Shown one piece after another: positions 34,523-45,439 of a DNA stretch of 64,000 bases. Under the pieces are notes generated by a model that had not been told where the DNA came from, did no database searches, and worked only from the letters and a program-made list of their open reading frames with translations. This DNA comes from Paraburkholderia phytofirmans PsJN. Lineage in GTDB: Bacteria > Pseudomonadota > Gammaproteobacteria > Burkholderiales > Burkholderiaceae. The position numbers and the translations under genes are program-made. Location of the stretch: positions 1,798,001-1,862,000 of the forward strand of contig NC_010681.1 of NCBI RefSeq assembly GCF_000020125.1. Reading direction: 5' to 3'. How positions within the stretch are numbered: the stretch's first letter is position 1; every line of letters begins with the position of its first letter.

Positions 34523-35749
34523 ATGAGCGAATCGGATCTGCCTGTGCCATCCATCCCGAACGCGCGCGATGCCGTGCGCGCGCTGCGTCCTTCGCAGATC
34601 CGCGAAGTGGCCAACGCCGGTTTCGGCGTCGCCGACGTGCTGCCGTTCTGGTTCGGCGAATCCGACCGCGTCACGCCGGCCTTCATCCGCGACGCCGCTA
34701 GCGCATCGCTCGCGGCCGGCGCGACGTTCTACACGCACAATCTTGGCATCGCACCGCTGCGCGCCGCGCTGGCGGGCTATGTCAGCGAACTGCACGGCGC
34801 GACGTCGGCGGAGCACATCGCGGTCACGAGCGCGGGCGTCAATGCGCTGATGCTCGCGGCGCAACTCGTGGTGGGCGCGGGCGACCGCGTCGTCGCGGTG
34901 ACGCCGCTCTGGCCGAATCTGGTCGAGATTCCGAAAATTCTCGGCGCGCATGTCGAAACGGTCGCGCTGGGCTACGGCGAGCGCGGCTGGCAACTCGACC
35001 TGGAGCAACTGCTAGCAGCGCTGACGCCCGGCACGAAAATGCTGCTGATCAATTCACCGAACAATCCGACCGGCTGGGTGATGAGCCGCGATGAGCAGCG
35101 GGCCGTGCTGGCGCATTGCCGGCGCCACGGCATCTGGATCGTGGCGGACGAAGTCTACGAGCGCCTCTACTATGCGGACGCCAAGCCCGGCGCGGCCGCC
35201 GCACCCTCGCGCACGGCGCCGTCGTTCCTCGATCTGGCCAGCCGCGACGAGCGCGTGATCTGCGTCAATTCGTTTTCGAAAGCATGGTTGATGACCGGCT
35301 GGCGGCTTGGCTGGATCGTCGCGCCGGCCTCGTTGATGGACGATCTGGGCAAGCTCGTCGAGTACAACACTTCGTGCGCGCCGGCCTTCGTGCAGCAGGC
35401 GGGCATCGCGGCCGTCGAGCAGGGCGAGCGCTTTACGCAAGAACTGGTGCGCGACCTGAAGGCGTCGCGCGACCATCTGGTGCGCGCACTCGCCGCGGTG
35501 CCCGGCGTCGATGTGAAGGTGCCGCCCGGCGCGATGTACCTGTTTTTCTCGATGCCGGGCGCCTCGCGCAGCCTGGAGCTTTGCAAGGCGATGGTGCGTG
35601 ACGTCGGGCTCGGCGTGGCGCCGGGCAGCGCGTTCGGTCCGCAAGGCGAGGGCTTCGTGCGCTGGTGCTACGCCTGCGACACCGCGCGGCTGGACGCGGG
35701 CGTCGAGCGCCTGAAGCGCTTCCTTTCGCAGCCCGCAACGGCCCAATGA
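34523..35749 (+). CDS. PLP-dependent aminotransferase, class I/II
   Basis: 408 aa, fold type I. The PLP-binding lysine is Lys253 in VNSFSKAWLMTGWRLGW. Other conserved elements are SPNNPTGW (178-185), the Asp/Tyr pair in VADEVYERLYY (Asp209), and the substrate-binding Arg near GFVRWCYA at the C terminus. It transfers amino groups between an amino acid and a 2-oxo acid; the substrate pair is not clear. A terminator follows at 35816. An upstream LysR gene reads the same way but is separated by repeats. Confidence 0.9.
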   Translation: MSESDLPVPSIPNARDAVRALRPSQIREVANAGFGVADVLPFWFGESDRVTPAFIRDAASASLAAGATFYTHNLGIAPLRAALAGYVSELHGATSAEHIAVTSAGVNALMLAAQLVVGAGDRVVAVTPLWPNLVEIPKILGAHVETVALGYGERGWQLDLEQLLAALTPGTKMLLINSPNNPTGWVMSRDEQRAVLAHCRRHGIWIVADEVYERLYYADAKPGAAAAPSRTAPSFLDLASRDERVICVNSFSKAWLMTGWRLGWIVAPASLMDDLGKLVEYNTSCAPAFVQQAGIAAVEQGERFTQELVRDLKASRDHLVRALAAVPGVDVKVPPGAMYLFFSMPGASRSLELCKAMVRDVGLGVAPGSAFGPQGEGFVRWCYACDTARLDAGVERLKRFLSQPATAQ

Positions 35750-35815
35750 ATGCGTGGCGGAAAAGGTGGCTGCGTAAAGCTATTGAACCACCAGGCGAGG
35801 AGCAGCTGAAGAAAG

Positions 35816-35845
35816 CGGGTTTTTATCGGATTAAGCCCGTTTTTT
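35816..35845 (+). terminator. Terminator of the aminotransferase gene
   Basis: Stem CGGGTTT/AAGCCCG (one G-U pair) followed by TTTTTT. It cuts through the short frame that overlaps the aminotransferase stop at 35746, which argues against that frame being a gene. The rest of 35846-36118 shows nothing clear. Confidence 0.75.
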
Positions 35846-36118
35846 CTGTAAAGCACGTCCGCGAGACCGTGTTTGGAAAATGCGCGGGGGATTTCGTCTT
35901 TACGCACTGATTGTTTTTGCGTAATATGGCGCTCAGTCACGCGGTTCCCTTCAGGAATTTCGCTGCTCCGTCCGGCTGGGTTTGGCTCGATTGTCTGTTT
36001 CGCCTCCCCCCGGTGCGTGCTCCCATCAATATGACCGATCAGAATCGGGCGAGCGCGTCTTCAGTTCCACATCGTCTGTTTGATCCGGTTCTTTGACCAC
36101 AGGGTCTGACCTAGCTGC

Positions 36119-37303
36119 ATGAATACCCAAGAGGCGAAGATCGTCCTCGAGACTGCCTTGATCTGCGCGCAGGAGCCGTTAAAGCTCGGCGAGTTGCGCA
36201 AGCTCTTTGCCGACGGCGTGTCGGCAGACACCGTTCGGACGTTGCTCGAAGACCTCAAGCAGGACTGGTCTGGGCGCGGTGTGGAGTTGGTCGGGCTGGC
36301 GTCGGGCTGGCGGTTTCAAAGCAAGCCCGCGATGCGTTCGTATCTGGATCGTTTGCATCCTGAGAAACCGCCGAAATATTCACGCGCGGTACTCGAAACG
36401 CTCGCGATCATTGCATACCGGCAACCGGTGACGCGTGGCGATATTGAAGAGATTCGCGGCGTCACGGTGAATACGCAGGTCGTCAAGCAGCTCGAAGATC
36501 GCGGCTGGATCGAAGTAATCGGCCATCGTGACGTGCCGGGTCGCCCGGCGCTGTACGCGACCACGCGGCAGTTCCTCGACGACCTCGGGCTGACGGCGTT
36601 GGACGAATTGCCGCCGCTCGCCGATCCGTCGGCTCAGTTGAACGCGGATCTGCTCGGTCAGCACGCAATCGAGTTCGCCGACGCTGAGGTCGCACAGGTT
36701 TCGGCTGCGGAAGAAGAGCAGGCGGATTCCGCCGTGGTAGTTGAAGCAGGCGAATTTGTAAGCGCAACCGCGGATGGCGAGTCGGAGAATATTCCGCAAG
36801 CTACGAACGAAGCGCCGCAATCGGACTCCGTTGAAGCAGCCGGTCATGCCGTAGACAGCGCGCTTGAAGCAGCGGGCGAGGCGTCAGGAACAGAAATCGC
36901 TGACGAACTCGCAGAAGAGCATCAGGCGCAGCATGCTGAGCCGGTGAAATCGGCGCAGCCGGCCGACAGCGTAGTGGAAGTCGCGTCGCAAAACGCATCG
37001 GCATCATCCGAAGCGCATGCGGACGCCGCTGCCACGCCGGCCGCGCAGGAACACGCTGAAACGGCAAACCCGGCGAACGTTGTACCGCAGACCGGCGTCG
37101 CCGAGTCCGCAGAGAATCACGATCCGGTCTCCCAGGCCGATCCGGCAATACCCGCGCACGACTCGGGCGTACTCCGCAATACGGAGCACGCCGCCGAGCC
37201 GAACCCGACCAAGGCGGCGCACGGCGATCCTCTGGATCGCCGCGATGCGGCGCAGGACGCAGGCATTCTGACCGACGACGAACCCGAGTCGCGCAGCGCC
37301 TGA
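36119..37303 (+). CDS. scpB: Segregation and condensation protein ScpB with long acidic tail
   Basis: 394 aa, about twice the core ScpB length. The first 185 residues carry the two winged-helix domains: [47 protein letters not shown] (in two parts) and [22 protein letters not shown]. From about residue 190 to the end the sequence is acidic, rich in Ala, Glu, Asp, Ser and Gln, and probably disordered. ScpB binds ScpA and helps Smc load on and organise the chromosome. scpA is not in the window. rluB follows 64 bp later, possibly in the same transcript. Confidence 0.92.
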   Translation: MNTQEAKIVLETALICAQEPLKLGELRKLFADGVSADTVRTLLEDLKQDWSGRGVELVGLASGWRFQSKPAMRSYLDRLHPEKPPKYSRAVLETLAIIAYRQPVTRGDIEEIRGVTVNTQVVKQLEDRGWIEVIGHRDVPGRPALYATTRQFLDDLGLTALDELPPLADPSAQLNADLLGQHAIEFADAEVAQVSAAEEEQADSAVVVEAGEFVSATADGESENIPQATNEAPQSDSVEAAGHAVDSALEAAGEASGTEIADELAEEHQAQHAEPVKSAQPADSVVEVASQNASASSEAHADAAATPAAQEHAETANPANVVPQTGVAESAENHDPVSQADPAIPAHDSGVLRNTEHAAEPNPTKAAHGDPLDRRDAAQDAGILTDDEPESRSA

Positions 37304-37323
37304 CGTAACCGAATTTTTTTTGC

Positions 37324-37342
37324 CACGCCCGCAACGGGCGTG
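37324..37342 (+). other. Hairpin between scpB and rluB
   Basis: Stem CACGCCCG/CGGGCGTG with a CAA loop. No U-run follows on either side in the reading direction, so it is more likely an RNA stability or processing element than a terminator. Confidence 0.4.
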
Positions 37343-37367
37343 CGCGACCTGACATTTTGAGGTTGTT

Positions 37368-39248
37368 TTGACACATACCCACGACACCGATTCGTCCGAA
37401 TCCGAGCGCGCCGTGCCGTCGGCGCGCGCTGATGAAACGCGCACCACGCAAGCGTCGGCAGGCGAGGGCGAGCGCCCGGCGCAGACCACGGAAGCAGACG
37501 GCGAAGACCGTCCGCGCCGCGGCCTGCGTCGCGGCCCGCGCAGCCTGATCGCGCGGCGCCGCGCCGGCGCGAAGACGAAGGGCGCCGAAGGCGCGCCCGC
37601 GCAAGGGGCGCCGGTCGTCACCGAGGCGCCGCCGGACGGCGAAGTCGTCGCGCAAGTGCGTATGCCGCGCAAGGATGCGGGCGCCAAGGGTCAGGGGCCG
37701 CGCCGCAATGCAGCCGGCGCGAAGCGCGAGGGCGCACCGCGTGACGGCGCGCCGCGCGAAGGTCAGCGAGAAGGTCAACGCGAGCGTCAGCCGCGCGAAG
37801 GTGGTCAGCGTCAAAACAACCGCCGCGGCGGTGAAGCGCCGGCAGCCGCGGCAGTCGCGGGCCAAGACGATCTGTTCTCGTACGTCACATCCCCCGCGTT
37901 CGACGCGGACAACAGCGCCACCGGCGGCGTGCGCGCGCCGATGCTGCGCCGTGGCAAGCCGGCCGCGCCCAAGCGCGTGCTCGCAGCCGACGACGACGCG
38001 CCGAAGCTGCACAAGGTGCTGGCCGAAGCCGGCATGGGTTCGCGCCGCGACATGGAAGAACTGATTGTCGCCGGCCGCGTGTCGGTGAACGGCGAGCCGG
38101 CTCACATCGGCCAGCGCATCATGCCGACCGACCAGGTCCGCATCAACGGCAAGCCGGTCAAGCGCAAGTTGGCCAATAAGCCGCCGCGCGTGCTGCTGTA
38201 CCACAAGCCGACCGGCGAGATCGTCAGCCACGCGGATCCGGAAGGCCGTGCGTCGGTGTTCGACAATCTGCCGCCGATGAAAACCGCCAAGTGGCTCGCG
38301 GTCGGCCGTCTCGACTTCAACACAGAAGGTCTGCTGATGCTGACCACGTCGGGCGATCTGGCGAACCGTTTCATGCACCCGCGTTATAGCGTCGAGCGTG
38401 AATATGCGGTGCGCGTGGTCGGCGAACTGGCTGAAGGGATGCGTCAGAAGCTGCTGAACGGCGTCGAGCTGGAAGACGGCCCGGCGAACTTCCTGCGTAT
38501 CCGCGATGGCGGCGGCGAAGGCACGAATCACTGGTATCACGTCGCGCTCGCCGAAGGGCGTAACCGCGAAGTGCGTCGTATGTTCGAAGCAGCCGGCCTG
38601 ATGGTCAGCCGCCTGATCCGCACCCGTCACGGCCCGATCTCGCTGCCGAAGGGTCTCAAGCGCGGCCGCTGGGAAGAACTCGAAGACAATCAGGTGCGCG
38701 CGCTGATGGCGTCGGTCGGCCTGAAGGCGCCGACTGAAGAAAAAGGTGGTCGCCGGGAAGCGCCGGAGCGCAAGCAGCCGGACCCGATGCAGACGTCGAT
38801 GGGTTTCATTGGCCGCGAACCTGTGCTGATGTCGCACAGCCGCTTCGATCAGCAGCAACCGCGTGGTCAGGGCCAAGGTCGGCGGGGTGCGGCGGGCGGT
38901 GGCTTCGGTGGCGGCGCGGGCGCCGGTTTCGGTGGCGGTTACGGCAATCGCGGCGCCGGGCGCGGCGCCGGCGGTTTCAGCGGCCCGATGGGCGGCGGCG
39001 CGGGCGGCCCGCGTGGCGGCCGTGAAGTCGATGGCAATCGCGCACCGTCGGGCAATGGCAACCGTGCGGCTGGCGGCGGCAAGCGCGCCGGCGGCAGCGG
39101 CGGCCCCAATCCGGGTAGCGGCGGTGGCAACCGCGGGCCTGGTGGCAATCGCGGCGGCGCCGGCAACCGTGCGGGCGGCGGCAATGCCAACGCCGGCGGC
39201 GCCAATCGTGGCGGCGGCGCACCTCGCGGCCGTTCGCGCGGCCGCTGA
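37368..39248 (+). CDS. rluB: 23S rRNA pseudouridine synthase RluB with disordered N- and C-terminal extensions
   Basis: 626 aa from a TTG start with GAGG 5 bases upstream; no better ATG exists early. Residues 1-205 are low-complexity (Ala, Arg, Gly, Glu). An S4 RNA-binding domain starts near 212 ([20 protein letters not shown]). The catalytic domain carries Asp316 in [15 protein letters not shown], with [16 protein letters not shown] and [13 protein letters not shown] after it. The last 125 or so residues are a Gly/Arg/Asn-rich RGG-like tail. The core converts one uridine in helix 89 of 23S rRNA to pseudouridine. RluB is the best match; related RsuA-family enzymes such as RluE/F are less likely. 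Confidence 0.9.
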   Translation: MTHTHDTDSSESERAVPSARADETRTTQASAGEGERPAQTTEADGEDRPRRGLRRGPRSLIARRRAGAKTKGAEGAPAQGAPVVTEAPPDGEVVAQVRMPRKDAGAKGQGPRRNAAGAKREGAPRDGAPREGQREGQRERQPREGGQRQNNRRGGEAPAAAAVAGQDDLFSYVTSPAFDADNSATGGVRAPMLRRGKPAAPKRVLAADDDAPKLHKVLAEAGMGSRRDMEELIVAGRVSVNGEPAHIGQRIMPTDQVRINGKPVKRKLANKPPRVLLYHKPTGEIVSHADPEGRASVFDNLPPMKTAKWLAVGRLDFNTEGLLMLTTSGDLANRFMHPRYSVEREYAVRVVGELAEGMRQKLLNGVELEDGPANFLRIRDGGGEGTNHWYHVALAEGRNREVRRMFEAAGLMVSRLIRTRHGPISLPKGLKRGRWEELEDNQVRALMASVGLKAPTEEKGGRREAPERKQPDPMQTSMGFIGREPVLMSHSRFDQQQPRGQGQGRRGAAGGGFGGGAGAGFGGGYGNRGAGRGAGGFSGPMGGGAGGPRGGREVDGNRAPSGNGNRAAGGGKRAGGSGGPNPGSGGGNRGPGGNRGGAGNRAGGGNANAGGANRGGGAPRGRSRGR

Positions 39249-39536
39249 GCATCACGGCAGTCAAGCACAGCGGTCAGCCGCGGATCTTTTATTGATCTTT
39301 CGCCGGCGACCGTCAGAGTCGATCGACGAACGCCATTGGCTTGGCGCCGCTCACATTTCATGTGATGCATAAAACCGCGGCGTAAATGGAAGTGGGGGCG
39401 GATTTCATTCGCTCCGCGTGTCGGCTGCGGGTTCGGGGCGGCGGGAGCCGCCTTGCAAAAGAGCAAAGCGCCGTCATATCGTTGCAAGATTCCCATGAAA
39501 TCAAGCGGAAAAGCGCGTTGGGCGGCGTTCTGCGGT
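39249..39536. other. Intergenic, no gene seen
   Basis: Upstream of the rimP operon promoter; no gene or RNA recognised. Confidence 0.4.
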
Positions 39537-39565
39537 TTGCGTTTGTCCTGAAAAATGGCTACAAT
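39537..39565 (+). promoter_or_regulatory. Sigma-70 promoter of the rimP-nusA-infB operon
   Basis: TTGCGT (39537-39542), a 17-bp spacer, and TACAAT (39560-39565). Start of transcription is predicted near 39572, about 200 nt before rimP. Confidence 0.65.
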
Positions 39566-39571
39566 CGCGGA

Positions 39572-39654
39572 GTCGCTGGGCGTGCGGCTTTTTATGTGCG
39601 GCTCAGGTGCGACCACCGGTAATAAGATGATGGGCGTTTAGCCCATTTTTTTTT
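39572..39654 (+). ncRNA. Leader RNA with intrinsic terminator ahead of rimP
   Basis: The predicted transcript starts just after the promoter. It contains a possible GTCGC/GCGAC long-range stem, then the hairpin ATGGGC-GTTTA-GCCCAT (39630-39646) followed by a run of T residues to 39654. This is a full intrinsic terminator between promoter and first gene, so it is likely an attenuator. Attenuator-like rimP leaders are known in other bacteria, and NusA, encoded by this operon, is a natural effector. Confidence 0.6.
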
Positions 39655-39779
39655 GCCGCGCAGTTCTCAGTGGTTCGGCATCTCGGGTAGCACGAACGTG
39701 CGCCGGCTTAGGCGCGGCCCGCATTGGTTGTTTGCAAAACAAGCGGCAGGCTCGCTGCGCGAACATCTAAGAGGGCACT

Positions 39780-40238
39780 GTGCAACTGACGGAACTGATT
39801 GAAACCACGGTCGTGGGACTCGGCTACGAGCTCGTCGATCTCGAGCGCACCGGGCGCGGCATGTTGTGTATCTATATCGACCAGCCGGCCGGCATCGCGA
39901 TCGAAGACTGCGAGAAAGTCACGCGTCAGCTCCAGCACGTTTTGACGGTCGAAAATATCGATTACGAGCGGCTTGAAGTATCGTCGCCGGGGCTCGACCG
40001 CCCGCTGAAAAAACTGGCGGATTTTGAACGCTTCGCAGGCAGCGAAGTGGTAATCACATTGAAAAAGCCATTGGACGGACGGAAATCGTACCGGGGCATC
40101 CTGCATGCTCCGCAAGGCGAGACGATCGGTCTGGAATTTGAAGGGAAGGAAGGCGCCGCGATGCTCGATTTCACGCTCGCGGATATCGATAAGGCACGCC
40201 TCGTTCCGAAGTTTGACTTTAGGAGCCGCAAACAATGA
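39780..40238 (+). CDS. rimP: Ribosome maturation factor RimP
   Basis: 152 aa from a GTG start preceded by AAGAGGG. Characteristic segments are [45 protein letters not shown] and GRKSYRGIL. RimP acts in late maturation of the 30S subunit. Its stop overlaps the nusA start (ATGA), so the two are translationally coupled as in many bacteria. Confidence 0.97.
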
Positions 40239-41710
40239 GTCGCGAAGTGTTGATGCTGGTGGATGCGCTGGCACGCGAGAAGAACGTCGACAAAGACGTG
40301 GTATTTGCCGCGCTCGAGGCGGCCCTCGCTTCGGCCTCCAAGAAACTCTTCGAAGAAGACGCGGATATTCGCGTCCAGATCGATCGTGAAAGCGGCGAAC
40401 ACGAAACGTTTCGACGCTGGAAAGTGGTGCCGGACGAAGCCGGTTTGCAGGAGCCGGATCAGGAAATCCTGCTGTTCGAAGCACGCGAACAGAAGCCCGA
40501 GATTCAGCTCGACGAGTTCATCGAGGAACCGGTGCCGTCGATCGAATTCGGCCGTATCGGCGCGCAGGCCGCCAAGCAGGTGATCCTGCAGAAGGTGCGC
40601 GACGCTGAACGCGAACAGATTCTGAACGACTTCCTCGAGCGCGGCGAGCACATCATGACCGGCTCGGTTAAGCGTCTCGACAAGGGCAATTTCATTGTCG
40701 AAACCGGCCGTGTCGAGGCGCTGCTGCGCCGCGATCAGCTGATTCCGAAGGAAAACCTGCGCGTGGGCGACCGCGTGCGTGCCTACATCGCAAAGGTCGA
40801 TCGCACCGCGCGCGGTCCGCAGATCGAACTGTCGCGTACGGCTCCCGAATTCCTGATGAAGCTGTTCGAGATGGAAGTGCCGGAAATCGAACAGGGCCTG
40901 CTGGAAATCAAGGCGGCCGCGCGCGACCCGGGCGTGCGCGCGAAGATCGGCGTGGTTGCATACGACAAGCGCATCGATCCGATCGGCACGTGCGTCGGTA
41001 TTCGCGGTTCGCGCGTGCAGGCGGTGCGTAACGAGCTCGGTGGCGAAAACGTCGACATCGTGCTATGGTCGGAGGATCCCGCACAGTTTGTGATCGGCGC
41101 GCTCGCGCCGGCAGCCGTCCAGTCGATCGTCGTCGATGAAGAAAAACATTCGATGGACGTCGTCGTAGACGAAAACGAACTGGCGGTCGCGATCGGCCGC
41201 AGCGGCCAGAACGTGCGTCTTGCCAGCGAACTCACCGGCTGGCAGATCAACATCATGACGCCGGACGAATCTGCGCAAAAGCAGAATCAGGAGCGCGGCG
41301 TATTGCGTGACCTGTTCATGGCGCGTCTCGATGTCGACGAAGAAGTCGCCGACATCCTGATCGACGAAGGCTTTACGAGCCTCGAAGAGATCGCTTATGT
41401 GCCGCTCAACGAAATGCTCGAAATCGAAGCATTCGACGAAGACACCGTTCACGAACTGCGTAACCGCTCGCGCGACGCGCTGTTGACGCAGGCAATCGCG
41501 AATGAAGAAAAGGTCGAAAATGTAGCACTCGACCTGAAGAGCCTGGACGGCATGGACGCCGACCTGCTCGCCAAGCTGGCCGAACATCAGATCCAGACGC
41601 GCGACGAACTCGCCGAGCTGGCTGTGGATGAACTGGTCGAGATGACCGGAATGGAAGAGGATGCCGCTAAGGCGTTGATCATGAAAGCACGTGAACACTG
41701 GTTCCAGTGA
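40235..41710 (+). CDS. nusA: Transcription termination/antitermination factor NusA
   Basis: 491 aa. The N-terminal RNA polymerase-binding domain (about 1-125) begins [18 protein letters not shown]. It is followed by an S1 domain (near 135-200) and two KH domains with [31 protein letters not shown] and [19 protein letters not shown] (to about 345). The C-terminal part contains two helix-hairpin acidic repeats, as in E. coli. NusA binds RNA polymerase and nascent RNA to control pausing, termination and antitermination. Confidence 0.98.
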
Positions 41711-41803
41711 GAAATGACCATGGCGCACTAAATTGAAGCGGCCGTCAGGCCGCATGACCCGATGCTAACCGCAAGGAATCGGTCCTTGCATTAAGAGGAA
41801 TGA

Positions 41804-44764
41804 ATGGCGAGTAACAACGTAGCCCAATTTGCCGCGGAACTGAAAATGCCTGCAGGCGTGCTGCTTGAGCAGCTGCAGGCGGCGGGCGTCACAAAAGCGA
41901 GCGAAGACGACAGCTTGTCCGAAACGGACAAGGCGCGTCTGCTCGACCACTTGCGCAAGTCTCACGGCTCGACTGATGCTGACAAGCGCAAGATTACGCT
42001 GACGAAACGGCATACGTCGGAAATCAAGCAATCCGATGCGACGGGCAAAGCTCGCACCATTCAGGTCGAGGTGCGCAAGAAGCGCACTTTCGTCCGCCGC
42101 GACGAAACCTCCGCTGAAAACGGAGATGCATCGAATCATGTGGCCGAGGCCGACGTCGACGATCTGGAACTCCAGCGTCGTGAAGAGGAAGCTCGTCACG
42201 AAGCCGAGCTGCTCGAAAAGCAGGCTCAGGAGCTGAAGGCGCGTCAGGAACAACTCGAACGCGAAGAAGCGGAACGTCAGGCGCGCGAAGCGGCTGCTGA
42301 AGCCGAGCGTCGCCGCGCCGAAGAAGAAGCCGCGAAGAAGCGTGCTGCGGCCGAGGCGGCAGCTCGCGAGCAGGCACAGGCTGCCAAGCCGGCACAAGCT
42401 GCGCAACCCGCGGCTGCGAAGGCTGAACCGGTCGCTGCTAAGGCAGCAGAGCCGGCGGTCGCCAAGCAAAGCGAGCAGGACGACGAGCGCGCAGCAGCAG
42501 AGCGCGCCGCGCAACGCGAAGCCGCGAAGAAAGCAGAAGACGCAGCGCGTCAGGCTGCTGAAAAAGCGCGTGCCGAGCAGGAACAGATCGCCAAGCGCCG
42601 TGCCGCTGCTGAAGCCGAAGCGCGCGCGATTCGCGAAATGATGAACACGCCGCGCAAGGCGCAGGTCAAGGCGCCGGAACCGGCACCGAAGCCCGCTGAG
42701 CCGGCCAAGGCCGCGGAAGCCAAGGGCACGCTGCACAAGCCGGCGCGTCCGGCTGGTGAAGCACCGTCGCGTCCGGCAGCGAAGAAGCCGGCTGCTGCGG
42801 CTCCGGCTGCCACGACCACGCCTTCTGCCGGCGACAAGAAGAAGCCGGGCGGCGGCAAGGGCGGCTGGCAGGACGACGCCGCAAAGCGCCGCGGTATCAA
42901 GACGCGCGGCGATACGAGCGGCGGTGTCGATCGCGGCTGGCGCGGTGGCCCGAAGGGTCGCGGCAAGCATCAGGATCAGAACACCACGTTCCAGGCACCG
43001 ACCGAACCGATCGTGCGTGAAGTGCACGTGCCGGAAACCATTACGGTCGCCGATCTGGCGCACAAGATGGCGGTGAAGGCGTCGGAAGTCATCAAGTCGA
43101 TGATGAAGCTCGGCCAGATGGTCACGATCAACCAGATGCTGGACCAGGAAACGGCGATGATCATCGTCGAGGAACTGGGTCACCATGCGGTGGCGGCCAA
43201 GCTGGACGATCCGGAAGCCATGCTGGTGGAAGGCGAAATCTCCGATGCGGAATCGTTGCCGCGTCCGCCGGTCGTCACGGTCATGGGTCACGTCGACCAC
43301 GGCAAGACGTCGCTGCTCGATTACATCCGCCGCGCCAAGGTTGCAGCGGGCGAAGCGGGCGGGATTACGCAGCACATCGGCGCTTACCACGTCGAAACGC
43401 CGCGCGGCGTCATCACGTTCCTCGACACGCCGGGTCACGAAGCCTTTACGGCCATGCGTGCCCGCGGTGCGAAGGCAACTGACATCGTGATTCTGGTGGT
43501 CGCAGCCGACGACGGCGTGATGCCGCAAACGAAGGAAGCGATCGCTCACGCGAAGGCCGGCGGCGTGCCGCTCGTCGTCGCGATCAACAAGATCGACAAG
43601 CCGGATGCGAATCCGGACCGCGTCAAGCAGGAACTCGTTGCTGAAGGCGTCGTGCCGGAAGAGTACGGTGGCGATTCGCCGTTCGTGTCGGTGTCGGCCA
43701 AGACCGGCGCGGGCATCGACGATCTGCTCGAAAACGTATTGCTGCAAGCCGAAGTGCTGGAACTGAAGGCACCGGTCGAAGCACCGGCCAAGGGTCTCGT
43801 CATCGAAGCGAAGCTCGACAAGGGTAAGGGTCCGGTTGCAACGATCCTGGTCCAATCGGGTACGCTGAACCGCGGCGACGTGGTGCTGGCAGGTAGCGCC
43901 TACGGTCGCGTGCGAGCCATGCTCGACGAAACCGGCAAGCCGACCAAATCGGCGGGTCCGTCGATCCCGGTCGAAATTCAGGGTCTCTCGGAAGTGCCGC
44001 AGGCTGGCGAGGAAGTCATCGTCATGCCGGACGACCGCAAGGCGCGTGAAGTCGCACTGTTCCGTCAAGGCAAGTTCCGCGACGTCAAGCTGGCCAAGCA
44101 ACAGGCCGCGAAGCTCGAGAACATGCTGGAACAGATGGGCGAAGGCGAAGTGGCGTACATGCCGCTCATCGTCAAGGCCGACGTGCAAGGTTCGCAGGAA
44201 GCGTTGGTGCAGTCGCTGCTCAAGCTTTCCACCGACGAAGTGCGAGTGCAGATCGTGCACGGCGCCGTGGGCGGCATCAGCGAGTCCGACGTCAACCTGG
44301 CAACGGCTTCGAAGGCGGTCATCATCGGCTTCAACACCCGTGCGGACGCGCAGGCTCGCAAGCTGGCGGAAGCCAACGGCGTGGATATTCGCTACTACAA
44401 CATCATTTACGACGCCGTAGATGAGGTGAAGGCCGCGATGTCGGGCATGCTGGCACCGGAGAAGCGCGAAATCGTCACGGGTACGGTCGAAGTGCGTCAG
44501 GTCTTCAAGGTACCGAAGATCGGCGCGGTGGCCGGCTGTATGGTCACGGACGGCTTCGTCAAGCGCTCGTCGTCGGTGCGCGTGCTGCGCAACAACGTCG
44601 TCATCTTCACCGGCGAGCTCGATTCGCTCAAGCGCTTCAAGGACGACGTGAAGGAAGTCCGTCAGGGCTTCGAGTGCGGTATGTCGATCAAGAACTTCAA
44701 CGATATCGTCGAAGGCGATCAGTTCGAAGTCTTCGAGATCACCGAAGTCGCACGTACGCTGTAA
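41804..44764 (+). CDS. infB: Translation initiation factor IF-2
   Basis: 986 aa. The N-terminal IF2_N module ([20 protein letters not shown]) is followed by a charged Ala/Glu/Lys/Arg-rich coiled region to about residue 310 and a Gly/Arg segment. A second IF2_N-like module covers about 405-460. The GTPase starts near residue 495: [12 protein letters not shown] (G1), [16 protein letters not shown] (G3), [12 protein letters not shown] (G4). Domains II-IV complete the protein. IF-2 places initiator tRNA on the 30S subunit. An AAGAGGA element precedes the ATG. Internal starts giving shorter forms, known in E. coli, are possible here. Confidence 0.98.
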   Translation: MASNNVAQFAAELKMPAGVLLEQLQAAGVTKASEDDSLSETDKARLLDHLRKSHGSTDADKRKITLTKRHTSEIKQSDATGKARTIQVEVRKKRTFVRRDETSAENGDASNHVAEADVDDLELQRREEEARHEAELLEKQAQELKARQEQLEREEAERQAREAAAEAERRRAEEEAAKKRAAAEAAAREQAQAAKPAQAAQPAAAKAEPVAAKAAEPAVAKQSEQDDERAAAERAAQREAAKKAEDAARQAAEKARAEQEQIAKRRAAAEAEARAIREMMNTPRKAQVKAPEPAPKPAEPAKAAEAKGTLHKPARPAGEAPSRPAAKKPAAAAPAATTTPSAGDKKKPGGGKGGWQDDAAKRRGIKTRGDTSGGVDRGWRGGPKGRGKHQDQNTTFQAPTEPIVREVHVPETITVADLAHKMAVKASEVIKSMMKLGQMVTINQMLDQETAMIIVEELGHHAVAAKLDDPEAMLVEGEISDAESLPRPPVVTVMGHVDHGKTSLLDYIRRAKVAAGEAGGITQHIGAYHVETPRGVITFLDTPGHEAFTAMRARGAKATDIVILVVAADDGVMPQTKEAIAHAKAGGVPLVVAINKIDKPDANPDRVKQELVAEGVVPEEYGGDSPFVSVSAKTGAGIDDLLENVLLQAEVLELKAPVEAPAKGLVIEAKLDKGKGPVATILVQSGTLNRGDVVLAGSAYGRVRAMLDETGKPTKSAGPSIPVEIQGLSEVPQAGEEVIVMPDDRKAREVALFRQGKFRDVKLAKQQAAKLENMLEQMGEGEVAYMPLIVKADVQGSQEALVQSLLKLSTDEVRVQIVHGAVGGISESDVNLATASKAVIIGFNTRADAQARKLAEANGVDIRYYNIIYDAVDEVKAAMSGMLAPEKREIVTGTVEVRQVFKVPKIGAVAGCMVTDGFVKRSSSVRVLRNNVVIFTGELDSLKRFKDDVKEVRQGFECGMSIKNFNDIVEGDQFEVFEITEVARTL

Positions 44765-44784
44765 TTCGCGCGGCACGGCTCTAG

Positions 44785-44826
44785 GGGCGGAGCGGGCTTT
44801 AACGCCCGCTCCGCCCGTTGTTTTTG
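44785..44826 (+). terminator. Rho-independent terminator between infB and rbfA
   Basis: Perfect 13-bp stem (GGGCGGAGCGGGC and its complement) with a six-base loop, followed by GTTGTTTTTG. It should cut transcription after infB, at least in part. Confidence 0.75.
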
Positions 44827-44979
44827 GGGCCACGCGGTTTGTTCGTGTCCGTCGCGCAGAGCGCCTGCGGCCGAGTTTCGTCTGGTCATCCGCGCAGTCT
44901 GAGTGCCGCAGAGATGAAAGCCCAAAAGGCGGCAGCGCGAACCACTTTTTGCATCCGTCAGAACGGATCACATCACACC

Positions 44980-45345
44980 ATGCCTAAAAAACGTTCTTCT
45001 CCCAATCGCAATGTGCAGATCGCCGATCAGATCCAGCGCGATCTGTCCGATCTGCTGCGCGAGGTCAAGGATCCGCGCATCGGCATCGTCACGATTCAAA
45101 GCGTCGAGCTGACGCCTGACTATGCGCACGCCAAGGTCTATTTCACGACGCTCACCGGCGATCCGCAGCAGACTCTCGAAGCGCTCACGCATGCGGCCGG
45201 CCATCTGCATAATCAGCTGTTCAAGCGCCTGCATATCCATACCGTGCCGACGCTGCATTTCCATTACGACAAGACGATCGAGCGCGCTGTCGAAATGTCG
45301 CGTTTGATCGACGAAGCCAACGCCAATCGCGCGAAAGAAGACTGA
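44980..45345 (+). CDS. rbfA: Ribosome-binding factor A
   Basis: 121 aa. The KH-like fold is recognisable from [26 protein letters not shown], written here as two parts, with [19 protein letters not shown] and [20 protein letters not shown]. RbfA helps 30S assembly at the 5' end of 16S rRNA. The ATG at 44980 is used; the frame extends to 44818 but would include the terminator region. Confidence 0.97.
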   Translation: MPKKRSSPNRNVQIADQIQRDLSDLLREVKDPRIGIVTIQSVELTPDYAHAKVYFTTLTGDPQQTLEALTHAAGHLHNQLFKRLHIHTVPTLHFHYDKTIERAVEMSRLIDEANANRAKED

Positions 45346-45439
45346 GCGCGCTGTTTGTCGTGGCGCTCGCTGCCATGCCTGAGTCGCCATGCGCTCAGTG
45401 CTGTTTTCCGTATTCTTCGTAGACGTTCGTCTTTCTGAC

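Noticed and set aside
35746..35910. 54-codon frame overlapping the aminotransferase stop as ATGA
   Set aside because: A terminator at 35816-35845 lies inside it and the sequence resembles no family, although the ATGA overlap looked like translational coupling.
41765..44971. 1068-codon minus-strand open frame
   Set aside because: It is antisense to infB; high GC at codon position three leaves the antisense frame free of stops. Its translation is Arg/His/Leu-rich and not like a protein family.
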